Source: Ursus arctos
Taxonomy: Eukaryota; Chordata; Mammalia; Carnivora; Ursidae
Reading direction: 5' to 3'
Assembly: GCF_023065955.2 (NCBI RefSeq)
Contig: NW_026622786.1
Span: 48,159,438-48,223,437 of the forward strand
Length of the DNA stretch: 64,000 bases
Shown here: positions 22,913 to 34,570 of the stretch, one piece after another
How positions within the stretch are numbered: position 1 is the first letter of the stretch
Layout of the letters: the number at the start of each line of letters is the position of its first letter
Program-made: the position numbers and the translations under genes
Notes under the pieces: generated by a model
Databases searched by the model: none
What the model saw: the letters and a program-made list of their open reading frames with translations, nothing else
Told to the model about the DNA's origin: nothing

Positions 22913-24012
22913 GTCTTTCTGAATACAGAAAGGAGTTTAGATTAACATTTTTACTCATTCTTTAATGAGGCTATTGGAAGAACTGAAATGCATACAATTA
23001 AATGAAAGACTATAAAGTATATAGAACAAAAAATAAATTTAATTTGGCAGAGAATTATACAGTAGCCATTTCTTGGACACTTGTAAGTTTAAAGTTGTTG
23101 CTATATGTTACAAGTCACAGATACTCAACATGGTTTATTCAACATGGTTTTCTCCACAGTAAAACTGATACTCTGCCCAATATGAATCTGTTCCATGTCC
23201 ATAGTATCTGTTACAGTGCCTTGCTCATAGAAGATGCTCCATAGATGTTTCTGGGAGAAACTGTGCCTTTTTTGCTGTCAGGAACCATGTCTTATATTTC
23301 CTTATTCTGGGGGCGTCTCATCAGTTTCCTATGGTGGAGCTTCCCACCCAGAGTGCTGCTGTGTCCTGGTGAGCCACAAAGGGTTTTCAAGTGTCCATAG
23401 ATCTTGACTCCCTACACCTGCTCAACAGCCATGCAGGGCCTGAGAAACTACAGCAGCTTCCTTCTGTTTATCCCAGTAGTACAGAGCTCTGACATGAGAC
23501 AGGTTATGAGAAATGGGCCCATCTTATCTTCTTTCCCAATTGGAATCTTTGATGTACATGGTTCTCTCCTATAGAGAAAATCCTTTGAAATGGGGCCTAA
23601 GTTTTATTTACGTCCACTTCCTTCTTCCTGGACAAGTGCGATTCATCTTTAGATGAGTTGGGGTGACATTCTCACCAATTACTTTTATTGTAAACTTGAC
23701 CCTTGTCTCTATCTAAATTTCTTTTCTTTCATTAATTTTTCAGATATACCATACTGCAACTTCGTACCTCCCAGCATGGGCACTAAAATAATTTTACATA
23801 GTGTATTGTTAAAGCCTGTCCTTGTTCAGTTTGTATTCAGGGCTCTGAGAGAATGCCCCAGTTTGATGTTTGTGTGGGTTTAGTATCTTCTTGATCTCAC
23901 GTTATTTTCCCTTTTTAACAGCAGAAATATAAGACCTCAAGTGTTTTAGTATGCAACAGTCTCTAACCAGAATTTTGCATTATGTTTGTCTTTATTTTTT
24001 GGGTTTATTTTA
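22913..24012. other. No gene; one L2/MIR-like scrap
   Basis: Mostly unassigned. 'gttacagtgccttgctcatagaagatgctccatagatg' at 23210-23248 resembles the end of an L2 or MIR. Nothing else is recognised. Confidence 0.4.
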
Positions 24013-24024
24013 AAGCAAAATAAA

Positions 24025-24220
24025 GGGGCTCCTAGATGGCTCAGTCCATTAAGCATCTGCCTTTGGCCCAGGTCATGATCTCAGAGTCCTGGGATCGAAC
24101 CCTGCATCAGGCTCTCCCCTGAGCAGGGAGCCTGCATCTACCTTTGCCCTTCCCCCTGCTCTTGCTTACTCTCGTGCTCTCTGTCTCTCTCTCTCAAATA
24201 AATAAATGTTTTAAAAAATG
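24025..24220 (+). mobile_element. SINEC carnivore SINE
   Basis: Head ggggctcctagatggctcag, 'caggtcatgatctcagag', CT-rich section, tail 'caaataaataaatg'. Flanking duplication aagcaaaataaa (24013-24024) and aagtaaaataaa (24221-24232). Confidence 0.92.
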
Positions 24221-24399
24221 AAGTAAAATAAAACTATATTTTATCATATTATTTAAGTTACAGTAATAAAAACCCACTTTCAATATATTTACTTAAGTAA
24301 CAAAATGAGTTAAACTGTTTAAGTTCATGGATATAGCACACTCAAGTACATGGATATAATAAATACATTAAAATTATATGCAATAAATGTGTGAAACAC

Positions 24400-24486
24400 C
24401 AGCAGAGCAGAAAGGGTGCTGGGTTTTGAATCCAAATACTTGGGACCGAATCAGCTTTGTCAGTTACCCAAGCAAACTTAGTCACT
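24400..24486 (+). repeat. MIR fragment
   Basis: 'gggtgctgggttttgaatccaaatac' followed by 'cagttacccaagcaaacttagtcac' resembles the MIR core, cut off where an L1 tail begins. Confidence 0.45.
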
Positions 24487-24557
24487 GGGTTGTATACCTA
24501 AAAGTAATGTAACAGTGAGTGTCAACTACACTGAAATAAAAAAATTTAAAAAAATAA
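24487..24557 (+). mobile_element. L1 3'-terminal fragment, older
   Basis: 'ggttgtatacctaaaagtaatgtaacagtgagtgtcaactacactgaaat' plus an A-rich tail is the terminus of older carnivore/boreoeutherian L1s. Confidence 0.7.
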
Positions 24558-24684
24558 TTAATGCACTCAGATCATGCATCTTGCAATTCATATGACTCTC
24601 TTAGAACACTGTTTTATTATGTGAAATGACAGTCTTCATGTATTCACAAAAGTAACAAACTAATGTTTGTGTCACTCTTTTTAG

Positions 24685-24868
24685 TTTAACAAAGTTCTTT
24701 CATGGACATTGTTTCATTTAATTCACAAGAAATGCTCTTTCAGGCAGTTGCTATAAACCCTGTTCTACAGATGAGAGGGGAAAATTGTGCCTCAGGAAGG
24801 TTAAGCACTTCGCTTGAGTAACTGACAAAGCTATGTAATAACTCAGTGACTCAACTTCTCCATACTAT
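24685..24868 (-). repeat. MIR SINE
   Basis: 'ttgtttcatttaattcacaag', 'ctgttctacagatgagaggggaaaattgtgcctcaggaaggttaag' is reverse-complement MIR. Confidence 0.65.
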
Positions 24869-24939
24869 TATATTATGCTCACCACAAGTGTAGCTACCAT
24901 CCGTCACTGTACGACACTGCCTTTTATCCCGTGACTTAT

Positions 24940-25285
24940 CCATTGCATAACTAAAGTCTGCATCTCCCACTCCCCTTCACTCATATTGCACATCTCCCAA
25001 CCCCTTCTCTCTGGCAACCATCAGTTTTTTCTCTATATTTATAGGTTAGTGTCTGCTTTTTTTTGCTCAATCATTTTGTTTTCTAGATTCCACATATAAA
25101 CGAAATCATACTGTATTAGTCTATCTCAGTATGACTTATTTCACTTAGTGTAATACCCTTTGGTCCATCCACGTTGTCACAAATGGCAAGATCTCATCCT
25201 TTTTTATGGCTATGCAATATTTCATTGTATGTATGTATACTTCTTCCTTATCTATGAGTCCATAAATGGGAGTGTATTAAATTTT
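24940..25285 (-). mobile_element. L1 fragment (ORF2 end/3' UTR), minus strand
   Basis: 'tccacatataaacgaaatcatactgtattagtctat', 'acttatttcacttagtgtaataccctttggtcc', 'atggctatgcaatatttcattgtatgtatg' are the reverse complement of the L1 ORF2 C-terminal region. Frame not intact. Confidence 0.75.
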
Positions 25286-26205
25286 TAAAATTGGGGCATA
25301 ACATCAAAAATAAAGAGTTTTGCAGATTTTATAAAATCCTGTAAATTCTGGTAACACTGGTATCACATTTATGTTCAAGGTTTATTATGTGCCAAACTAG
25401 CTTCGGGGGTAGCCAAATTCTAACAGACTATTGTGAATGAGCTGTACCAGGCAATTATGGAACTCCTTGGGCAGAGGATGAGAGAAAACCAAGTGGGGTG
25501 GAAGAAAGCAGGTGGTACTCTGAGGAGAGGTGATTAGGCAACTGTGTTCTGGGGGGGGGGGGGTCTGGCCTACTTTGAGGCTCAACAATGTTACCATGGG
25601 AACCTAATGAGTCTGTTGGGAAGCAGGAAAGGAAGAGTGCCCAGAGAAAATGTGGGACTTTCACACTGGTGGAAAGCCAGGCTCTGTGCTCTCAAGCAGC
25701 CTGCCAAAATACACAGTCTACAATAAACTAAGGCTTCAAGAAACTTGGAGTACACCAGTCTCATAATCGTCACAATCCACATACTTCAAATAGCAAGCAG
25801 GAAAAGGGGGGGAGATTTGGACTTTCTGGAAACCTCTAGAAGAGAAAGCCAGCTGGGGCTCCAACAGACTTGTTTACGGACTAGACGCCTGATGGGTTTG
25901 TTGAGGCTGGATACCGGAAAGGAATATGTATTTGAAACGCACAATGATGACACTGTTAAATGGCTTACGGAAACAGTCAGATAAGGCTCCAAATGAAAAA
26001 AATCGTGAGAAAGGAATATTATTATTTCTCATCTCTGCAAGTCAGTAGTGACAAAGGTCCCTGACCTTCCTGCAGCTTGAGCGAAAGTTTTAAGAACTTA
26101 CAAATCCAAATCAGTATTTATGTATTCCAATACTTTATACTACTAAATAGTATACTACTAAATAGTATAGTATAGCTTGGATGATCCGAGCATCAGTAAG
26201 ACCAA
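25286..26205. other. No gene; contains G13 run and short tandem repeat
   Basis: A run of 13 G at 25551-25563. A 15-base unit ending in ctaaatagt is present twice around 26137-26168. Small ORFs here are not recognisable. Confidence 0.4.
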
Positions 26206-26209
26206 CTAA

Positions 26210-26720
26210 TGGTTCTCAAAATGTAGTCCAGGGACCCCTAGAAGTCCCCAAGACCCACTCAGGGGATCTGTAATGTCAAAACGGTCTTAATAATAATTCT
26301 AAAATATTATCTTCCTTTCTTTTTCATTCTCTCATGAGTAAAGAGTATTGTTTTGCAGAGTCAACAGACAAGCAATGATGTAACAGAATGGATGCAGAAG
26401 CAGATACAAGAGTCAGCTGTCCTCTATTAAGTCATCAAGAGATTTGCACAAATGTTAAACAATGCTACTTTCCTCCTAATTTTATTTTTGTTTTGGAAAA
26501 TAGAGTTATTTTTCGGTAAAAATATGTTGTTTATGTTGACACCGATTTCCATTAATGTGTAATGGGTTTATTATTATTATTTTCAAATGAAAAATTTCTC
26601 AGTTTTAAAATTTAACATGGAATCCAGCAATAGATACGTAACAGACAAACAACAGCACACATAACACATACTTTGGGTCCTCGCAAAGACATCCTCAGGC
26701 CAAAAAGGTTCAGACCCAAC
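26210..26720 (+). mobile_element. hAT/Charlie-type DNA transposon relic
   Basis: Left end 'atggttctcaaaatgtagtccagggacccctagaagtccccaagaccc' and right end 'tttgggtcctcgcaaagac...ggccaaaaaggttcagaccc' are characteristic. About 500 bp, AT-rich interior, no transposase ORF, so non-autonomous or internally deleted. Confidence 0.65.
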
Positions 26721-27195
26721 TGGCTATTAAGCTGCCAGTTCCTACAGGGCTAATTTTCTGTGGTTTGGATTTTCTGGTATCGGCTTGAGGAAACATAACC
26801 CATTATAACTTTATTAGCAATTTCAATTAGGTATCAGCTGGATTAACATTTGTGAATAGAGGTATAACTGCCGAACACCCAGAGAGGAATCTTTTTCTAC
26901 CAGCTACTAACTTGCCTATCCTGAGCTACTGAACCTTCACTGAAACTATCCTTTGGGATTTATCTGTCAGCTATCAAACTACAGCAGCACTTGAGACGAT
27001 GTTTAGATCTGTGAGTTTAAAATAATAACCAAAGTTTTGATTAGAAATGCCTGAACCTCTAGTATGGTAGAAAAACTGGAGACAGGTTTTTATACAATCG
27101 AGTTAGGCCAAATTACATTTATCACGAATACAAAAACTATGTAGCAGAGTTCTGACTGTGACCGAAACCCTTTCTCACTAGAAATGAGTGAATAC
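26721..27195. other. No recognisable feature
   Basis: Complex-looking sequence without repeats that I recognise. A candidate for cross-species comparison. Confidence 0.35.
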
Positions 27196-27199
27196 TTAG

Positions 27200-27424
27200 A
27201 AAGGAGTATTGTGCAGGGAAGGGTGCAGGCCCTGGCGTGAAGCAGAAGTGGGTTAGAATCGTGTCCCACACTTGTTAACAGCATGACCTTGGGAATTTTA
27301 ATTTTAATTATTTCTGTAAGGCTTAGCTTCCTCATCTGTAGGATGAGAAACAGTAATGATAGCTTCACTCCGTGGACTCCTTTGCAAATTAAATGAGACA
27401 ATATGCAACAAGTTTCAAGCACAT
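27200..27424 (+). repeat. MIR SINE
   Basis: 'agaagtgggttagaatcgtgtccc', 'cagcatgaccttggg', 'ggcttagcttcctcatctgtaggatgagaaacagtaatgatag', 'aaattaaatgagacaatatg' match MIR. Confidence 0.72.
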
Positions 27425-27556
27425 CACTTCATTTAACCCTCCCAGTGATCTTAAGACACAGATGTTATTATGTTTTCATTTTACAGACAGGGAAACTGAC
27501 ATTTAGAAAAGTCAAATAATTTTCCAAAGATCATGCTATTAGAAGTAGCAAAGCAG
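27425..27556 (-). repeat. MIR SINE, minus strand, split by a SINEC
   Basis: 'acttcatttaaccctcccagtgatc', 'tttcattttacagacagggaaactgacatttagaaaagtcaaataat' is reverse-complement MIR, head to head with the preceding MIR. Continues at 27775 ('gggatttg') after the SINEC. Confidence 0.65.
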
Positions 27557-27758
27557 GGGCGCCTGGGTGGCACAGCGGTTAAGCGTCTGCCTTCGGCTCA
27601 GGGCGTGATCCCGGCATTATGGGATCGAGCCCCACATCAGGCTCCTCCGCTATGAGCCTGCTTCTTCCTCTCCCACTCCCCCTGCTTATGTTCTCTCTCT
27701 CACTGGCTGTCTCTATCTCTGTCAAATAAATAAATAAATAAATCTTTAAAAAAAAAAG
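27557..27758 (+). mobile_element. SINEC carnivore SINE, young 'gcacagcggttaag' type
   Basis: Near-intact copy: head ggggcgcctgggtggcacag, 'ggcgtgatcccggcattatg', tail (aaat)n plus 'ctttaaaaaaaa'. Perfect flanking 16-mer agaagtagcaaagcag (27541-27556 and 27759-27774). Confidence 0.97.
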
Positions 27759-27855
27759 AGAAGTAGCAAAGCAGGGATTTGCTTTTGATGGCTTTAAATA
27801 CAAACAGCTACATCATTGTGTTTTCTTAATAGCAAAGATTAGAAAAGTACATGCT

Positions 27856-28004
27856 AGGGTGCCTGAGTGGCTCAGTCAGTTAAGTGTCCACCTTTGCATC
27901 AAGTCATGATCCCAGGGTCAGGCTCCCTGCTCAGTGGGGAGCTTACCTCTCCCTCTCCTGCCATTCTCTCTCTCTCTGTCTGTCAAATAAATAAATAAAC
28001 TCTT
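27856..28004 (+). mobile_element. SINEC carnivore SINE with internal deletion
   Basis: Head agggtgcctgagtggctcag, then 'caagtcatgatcccagggtc', CT-rich section, tail 'caaataaataaataaac'. Shorter than neighbours at about 150 bp. Flanks around agaaaag on both sides. Confidence 0.88.
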
Positions 28005-30090
28005 AGAAAAGAAAGGTGCATGTCTTTAGTCAACACCTAGCTTCATATGAAGTGCACACAAGCTAGGTCTTCTTGTAACACAGGGTAGGAATATGGCAGG
28101 AGGCTCAGGATAGGGGAGAGAGGGAAGAGGAATTTTACAATTCCCCAAGATATGGGAACTGACAATTCCTTTTTATAGAGGTTTTATAGACAACTTCTTT
28201 CTTGTATCCACACAGCACATGCATATTTCACAAGTTCTGTTTAATATGCCCTGGAATAGGGTTGAACATTTGTGACAGATACATGTAAATACCGTGTTAT
28301 GTACTAAGTGATAAATGATAAATGATCTTAAGAAAGGGAAAAATAAATAAATGATCTTAAGAAAGGGAAACAATGACTTCCTCATGAAATGCTATTACTG
28401 AAGCATTCTAGATGAAAGGGCTTGAAGCAGTGCAGGCTCACTTCCTACACCGCCAGGTCCACACACTGAGGACCGGATGCCCTACAGCTGGAATTTTCTG
28501 TGCTTTAATATTGTAATGGAGATACAAAGTAGCTGTAACTGTCTCCCAGATCTTGTTATTTAAGAAGCAATTCTACTTGGAGCAATGCTGTTCCATTTAT
28601 ATACCAGACAAGTTAAAAAAAAAATCTTGATGCTTTTTAAAAAAAATGTTCATTGTAAATTCAGAGTAATAGACTAGTGATTACACAGTTAATAACCTAT
28701 ACGTCTATTTATATCAGGTCAACATCTATAGCCAGGAACCTTCTCTGTTCCCAGACTGGCCATCTAAAATTGTAAATAAATTTTTACATTTGATCTCTGT
28801 GGTTACAGTTTTCTCTTAGCTAGATCACAGAAACTGCTTACAACTCAGATCATCTGACATCTCTGGGAGGCACCTTCCCCTCTCCCAGTACTCAGCCGTA
28901 AATGTGACTGCCGCACGGATTAGCGGTGAACTTGACTAGGTTCGTGCTCTAGCCTTGAACGAAGAGCTCGGGAATGAATCATGGCCAGACCCCTTGAGTC
29001 AGACTCTTCTTTCGCTCAATAAACCACAATTTTGATTTCACTTTTCCACTGGGATAGAGATAAAAAATGCATCTGTTCGTGTGAAAGTTGGTAGTTTTAC
29101 GTTTGCTTTGTTATTATTACATAGCTTGATATTTGGAGTTATCATATGCCTCTTCTTCAGATTAATTCTTCTATCTGAATTACTTTGAGGTTATTCATGG
29201 ATTAGAGGAGGCCAGTTCCAATAAGCTCCAACTTCAGTTTTCCAGCTGGTATTCTGAGGACTGTGTTGTTAGGGCCATGGGACGATGGGCCGGTGCTCTG
29301 CATTTCTGTAACATCTTTCACCTCATCTCTCTTCCAGTTCAATTTTAAGAGGTAAGAGAAGTCAGATACCATGGTTTTTCTAAGATCACTTCCCAAAGTA
29401 TGACTTCACACTTTCTAGTTCATTCACACATACTTCCTCCAGAGAAAAAATAATTACCAAGATATTTGATGTACATGTAGATCAAATATTCCTCAAGGTC
29501 AAAAAAATAACAACAGCAAAAGGTCCAAGATGTCACAGAATTCATGCATGAGGAGCCTTGTGATACCCAGGCCATATGACACAACAAAAAATAGATGCCT
29601 CGTCCTGTAGGATACCTTTGAATAATCACCTCCACTGCAAATGCTGCGGAAAAATGAGAACTTCAGCATTCTCTCATTCCCAGAACGTCAACTTCTCCTG
29701 ACTATTCCTCTGACACGGTCTTACCCTCGATACCCCAGCTTCCAACCCTCCTATTTTCACCCACACCTCATTTTGTAGAATTGACCCTCAACAGTCTTCT
29801 CCACCCTTGCTGTCCCCTTCACCGTGCTTTTAACGTTGATCTCTAGCAAAGCTCTCCATGCCAGCTTAAACAAAGCACAGTACTCAGCACTTAGTAAAAT
29901 AAGTTTTACTTTTAACATTTCATTTATTTTGAAATCAATTTGATTGCAGCCCAAACTGCAGAGTTAACTGTAAACAGTAAACTATTTTGTGTATATATGG
30001 ACATGTACTTTAAGTTTTAAGGAATATAATTTACTTTGACAGAGAGCGTTAAACAAGATTAAATAAATTACTAACTGCTTCCTTTTCTTT
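28005..30090. other. No gene recognised; tandem duplication and CpG-rich patch
   Basis: About 2 kb without a named repeat. A 29-base period duplication covers 28319-28370 ('aatgatcttaagaaaggg' twice). A CpG-containing patch at 28895-28990 is followed by 'ctcaataaacc', an LTR-like polyadenylation motif. Short ORFs at 29202-29635 and 29757-29954 are not recognised. Confidence 0.4.
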
Positions 30091-30094
30091 TTTT

Positions 30095-30150
30095 ATTTAA
30101 ATTCAATTAGCCAACATATAGTACATCATTATACTAACTACTTTCAGTAA
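30095..30150 (-). mobile_element. Short L1-related scrap
   Basis: 'tttatttaaattcaattagccaacatatagtacatc' resembles the minus strand of a carnivore L1 3' region. Too short for certainty. Confidence 0.4.
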
Positions 30151-30739
30151 GTTTCCCACTTCAGTAGGGCCCCAGTAGTCCCTCTCTTAAGACCATCCCT
30201 GTGGGTGGTGGTCTTATCCACTTAGTTCTGGCTTTGAAACCAGAAAACTTTTTACAAAAAGGGAAGGAGGAGAGAGAGAATGAAAGGAAATAAAGATCAA
30301 ATATAAACTTGTCAAATAAGTACCTTCAGAGCTAAAATTTCTTTGGCGTCCCTAAGGAGTCAAAAACCAAACCAAACCAAACCAAAGGCTTAGTTAACAA
30401 AGTCTGAAGTATCAGGGTAGTCTCCATCTGGTTTGTTAATGACATTCCAACTGTACTCCCACCACTGGTATTTATCTCTAACCCACATTTATCAGGTACT
30501 GTTTTCTGACATGGACGAAAATGTGGGGTCAGCTGGGAAAATTTCCCAACTCCTTTCACATCCCATAGGATCTGGGAAGCTCACCGCAGTAACTTTGGTC
30601 TTTATTCTGAGCCTCAATATTCTGCTGAGAGGCATGGTTCTTTACCTCAAGTAATGGAAACTCTTTCTCATGTAGTAGTTTGTAGAAACTCTGCTCTCAA
30701 ACATCATGCTGTATCACTTGTTAAAAAAAAAAAAAAGAT
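30151..30739. other. No recognisable feature
   Basis: Includes a short (accaa)n run at 30367-30386. No coding frame above 76 codons. Confidence 0.4.
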
Positions 30740-30744
30740 TTTAT

Positions 30745-30905
30745 AAAAGTACAGGTGTGGATTCAAATCCCAGGCCCAATCCTGACTTCGTGATATAGGT
30801 AACATTTCTTCACTTGTAAAAATAGTAGTGATAATACTTGCAGATTTGTTATGAGATTAAAATAGGAAAAGATAAGTGTGAATGTCTGGCATTTAGTATG
30901 CACCA
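30745..30905 (+). repeat. MIR SINE
   Basis: 'ggtgtggattcaaatcccaggccc', 'ttcttcacttgtaaaaatagtagtgataatacttg', 'ttgttatgagattaaaatag' in MIR order. Confidence 0.65.
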
Positions 30906-31000
30906 AAATATATAATATACTTTGTCTCTAAGTAACTAAATGAGGGACCAAGGGCACTATCAATACGCTATTGGCATCTTCTGTATCCAGTTTTTCTTTT

Positions 31001-31120
31001 CTTTTTTTTTTAAGTAGGCTCCACACACCAATGTGGGGCTTGAACTCACAACCCTGAGATCAAGACCTGAACTGAAATGAAGAGTTGGACGCTTAACTGA
31101 CTAAGCCACCCATGTGCCCC
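31001..31120 (-). mobile_element. SINEC-related SINE, short older subfamily
   Basis: Poly-T, 'aagtaggctccacacaccaatgtggggcttgaac', 'accctgagatcaagacctgaac', then head complement 'ctaagccacccatgtgcccc'. Same short subfamily as the copy near 18.8 kb. Confidence 0.88.
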
Positions 31121-32650
31121 AAGCTTTTATTAAACCAGTGCATCATCTTTCCTTTTTTTTCAGAGCATCATATTTCTATAGGAACAGAATAATCACTTCA
31201 TTTTGGCGACAAATAAGCACTCTCAGCTGTGACAGAGTCCAGAATTGAAGCATCTCACAGTTTCCATCCAAACAGTCTAAAGGAGCCAACTTAAATGGAA
31301 ACGCTTGTGCCTTTCTTCAGCAGATATGTCACCTCCCTTACACTTTTATTAAATTAGAGAAGTACCGTATTTATCTTCTCTATAGCCATGATGGAAAGTT
31401 TAGCAATCCCATCAAAAATTGCTCTTGGATGTGCTTCTTGCTCTTCCAATGCATCCTGTGTGGATCAAAAACTCAATACAAAATATCATTTTTTCAATGC
31501 TAAGTAATCTACAGAAGGCTTTTTTCCTAAACACATGATAAATCTGACCATAATGCTGTCTCTCTGGAATCAATCTGACAGTAACCAAAACAGACTGTGA
31601 GGGAACTAGGTTGCACAGAGGGAAGAAACATGAGCAAACCTTCAGACTTCTCTGTTTCTATCTCTTCTTTTGAAAAGCTGCCAACAAATGAGTCAGAGTC
31701 TTACATTTGCAGCTCACATTTCCATCTGTAATGACTTGACTATATCTGACAATCTCTGATTCAGAAGGATTTATTAGAAGAAAGAAACCATTTGTGTAAG
31801 ATGCCTTATTTTACTCTTCAAGTCATTAAATATAAATAGAACAATGACAGCAAATGTTTCTGGAATCGGGTTTAGCGCATATCTGGGTTAAATAAACATT
31901 TCACTTCAAAGAAGAGTCATCCACCTTCTTTTATCATCTTTAATATTTCATACCTAAATTCCACAGTCCATGTTGCAGGCATTTGTTACTTCTGCTGGGA
32001 ACATCACTTTGGCCTTGATATTTTTTCTCATCACCATGACTCCTGAGTAGAACTTTACATAGAATGGAATATTGCAATTGTGTATAACTTACCTCTATTC
32101 TCTTTATCCTGCCATTGATCCTGTGTAGCCCCGGTCCCCAGTTCTGGAGGGCATAGAGCAGATCATACTGTGTAGATTTTTGTGTGTAGATTGCAAATTA
32201 CCATGTAGATTTTTCTAACCTGTCTGAGGGTTATCTGAAGAACTGACACAATACATTCATTTCTGTTTTGCCTAACTCAGAACTGAGGTCTCAAAAGCAG
32301 CAGGCATTGCTTGAAAATGCTTCAGGGCAAACTAACAATGGACAGACACATATTATAAAAGATTATAGTACAGATATATAATAGACAGCCTGTGGTACAG
32401 GAGAAAAAGCTGGGGGAAATTCTTTGGGAAGTTAGGATATTCAAAAGAACTGTTCATATGGAAGATTTAGAAAGCCAGGCATTTTCCCAGGGCAAGTTAC
32501 ATCCTTAGAAAAGATGCCAAGCTTTCACTTCAGGCTGACCCCAAGACTCATCAGAAGCCTGGCTAAGTATTGTGCCCTAGCACAAAGCCAATCTGCAAAA
32601 ACTGGGAGAATTGTTTTCTTTTTTTGTTTGTTGTTTTTTTAGCTTCTAGT
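31121..32650. other. No recognisable feature
   Basis: About 1.5 kb of complex sequence with no identifiable genes or repeats. Confidence 0.35.
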
Positions 32651-32659
32651 ATTCAAGGA

Positions 32660-33450
32660 AAGCTGTGTCAAAATGTTAGAATACTAACTGAAGTTACAGA
32701 GACTCCAGTTACCAACAGGATAAGGAATATAGTCTTTGAAAAATAGTTTGGAGGAAAAAAAAAAAGCAATCCCTGGGAATGGGAAGAATTTGACTTCCAG
32801 AGTAAGTACATTATAATATTCAAATGTCCAGTTTTCAACAACAACAACAAAACACAAAAACATAAAAGAAACAAGAAAATGTGACCTACGCAAAGACACA
32901 AAACTGAAAGAAATCACCCCTTGAGAACTCCAGACATCAGAATTACTAAGAACAGACTTTAAAATAACTGTCTTAAATATGCTCAAAGATCTAGAAGAAA
33001 ACATGGACAAAGTATTAAAGGAAATCAGGAAAGTGATGTATGATCAAGATGAGAATATTATAAAGGGAAATATAAAAAGCAACCAAACAGAAATTCTACA
33101 GCTAAAAAGTACAAGAACTGAAATGAAAAGTTTAGAAGAGGTTCACAAGCAGATTTGAGCAGGCAGAAGAAAGAATCAGAGAACCTAAAAATAGACAACT
33201 GAACTTATCAGGTCTTAGGTGCAGAAAGAAAAAGAATAAAGAAAGGTGAACAGAACCTAAGGGACCTATTGGACATCATCAAGCAGACGAACACACCCAT
33301 TATAGGAGTTCCAGAATAGAAAGAGAAAGTAGCAGAAAAAATAATGGAAGAAAAAATGGCTGCAGTAATAAATGTAGAGATATGTATAAAGACTCATATA
33401 AAATAGAAAAAATAATGAAAACTTCACAAATTTTAAGAAAGACATGAATT
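32660..33450 (+). mobile_element. Degenerate L1 (ORF1 region)
   Basis: 'aaaataactgtcttaaatatgctcaaagatctagaagaaaacatgg', 'caaccaaacagaaattctacagctaaaaag', 'gaacctaagggacctattggacatcatcaag', 'attataggagttccagaatagaaagagaaag' correspond to old L1 5' UTR/ORF1. Many stops, so inactive. Confidence 0.75.
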
Positions 33451-33489
33451 AGCAATGAAGTGAACTGGATCTTTAGATCAGAGTTTTCA

Positions 33490-33835
33490 ATATATTTTTG
33501 ACACAGTTATCAGTGTCACATGAATGGTAAGGTATACCACTCTACCTGGCATTGATAACATTCCAGTTCATCCTGTTATTCATACTTGTTTATGCATATA
33601 TATATATTTTTTTGGGTCCATCTCTTTATTCAGGATTAATTTCTGGAAGTGGAAGCTCTGGGCCCAAACCCAGAATATTTTGAATTTTAATTGATATTGC
33701 TAACTTAAACTCTAAAAAGTTTGTATTAATTTACAAGGCATAAAATGCTATTTCTTTGGATACTTAACAGTCCACATCTTTGCTAACATGACGGGTAAAG
33801 TGTGTTTTAATTTTCATTTTTTAATTCAGTAAAGT
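33490..33835. mobile_element. Degenerate LINE-like fragment
   Basis: 'aaactctaaaaagtttgtattaatttac' and 'cttaacagtccacatctttgctaac' resemble the old LINE sequence seen at 9.2-10 kb. Family and orientation unsure. Confidence 0.35.
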
Positions 33836-34400
33836 TTAATTTAGTTTCTATCTTTGTAATTTTGGTTTCTAGCTTTATTCATTTTCAATTCATTCCCTTT
33901 TTAATTTCTAGTTTTAGCCATATGCTTGTTATTAGATTACTCTTTTTTTGTATAGAACAGGCTATTCTTCTGTCATTTTAACATCCTATGGACTCTCACT
34001 GAAGATCGGAAACAGAGTTTTTAGAGGTCTGAGACCTTCTCTTTTAACCTTCCAAAAGGTAGTGTCCTACCTGCCTCTTCACTATCCCTATGGAGCATAT
34101 CAGAGTTCTCAACTTACCAGATTTCCTGTCTGAGTGATATGCATAGAGAACTCAAAGGTCCTATTTTGATCTAATTTTCTTTAAATATCTGAGTTCTAGC
34201 TCTTCTATTTATAATCCATTTCTGAACTTCGGACACATCTCTCTAGTCCTATCTTTGTAAGTCCTGATTTCAACTGATGCTATCAGGGGGCCGTCTCATG
34301 TAGGCTCTTGGTAGATATGCTACCCTAGGCAGGTGCTGGTCCTTGATGGCAACATACAGTTACAGTAAGAAATGTTCCACAAATGGTATCTGACGTGGCC

Positions 34401-34422
34401 TAGTTAAGATTAATCTTAACTA
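34401..34422. repeat. Perfect 22-bp palindrome in the DHFR retrocopy 3' UTR
   Basis: Two 11-base arms, tagttaagatt and its exact complement, with no spacer. A related taattaagattaat follows at 34428-34441. Not present in the human DHFR 3' UTR as I recall it. Confidence 0.85.
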
Positions 34423-34570
34423 CAGCCTAATTAAGATTAATAAAATCTCTTGCTTAGAAGTAATTATCGATCTAAAGTCAACAAGTCTTTTTTTCTAATA
34501 TTAAAATATATAATTGTTTGGAGGGAAGAGGGAACAACTAATTTGAAATAAATCAGAAAACATCTTTGCA

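Noticed and set aside
27090..27422. 110-codon minus-strand ORF
   Set aside because: Mostly antisense to a MIR; no domain and no supporting context.
32684..33010. 108-codon minus-strand ORF
   Set aside because: Also antisense to a decayed L1 and without family resemblance.
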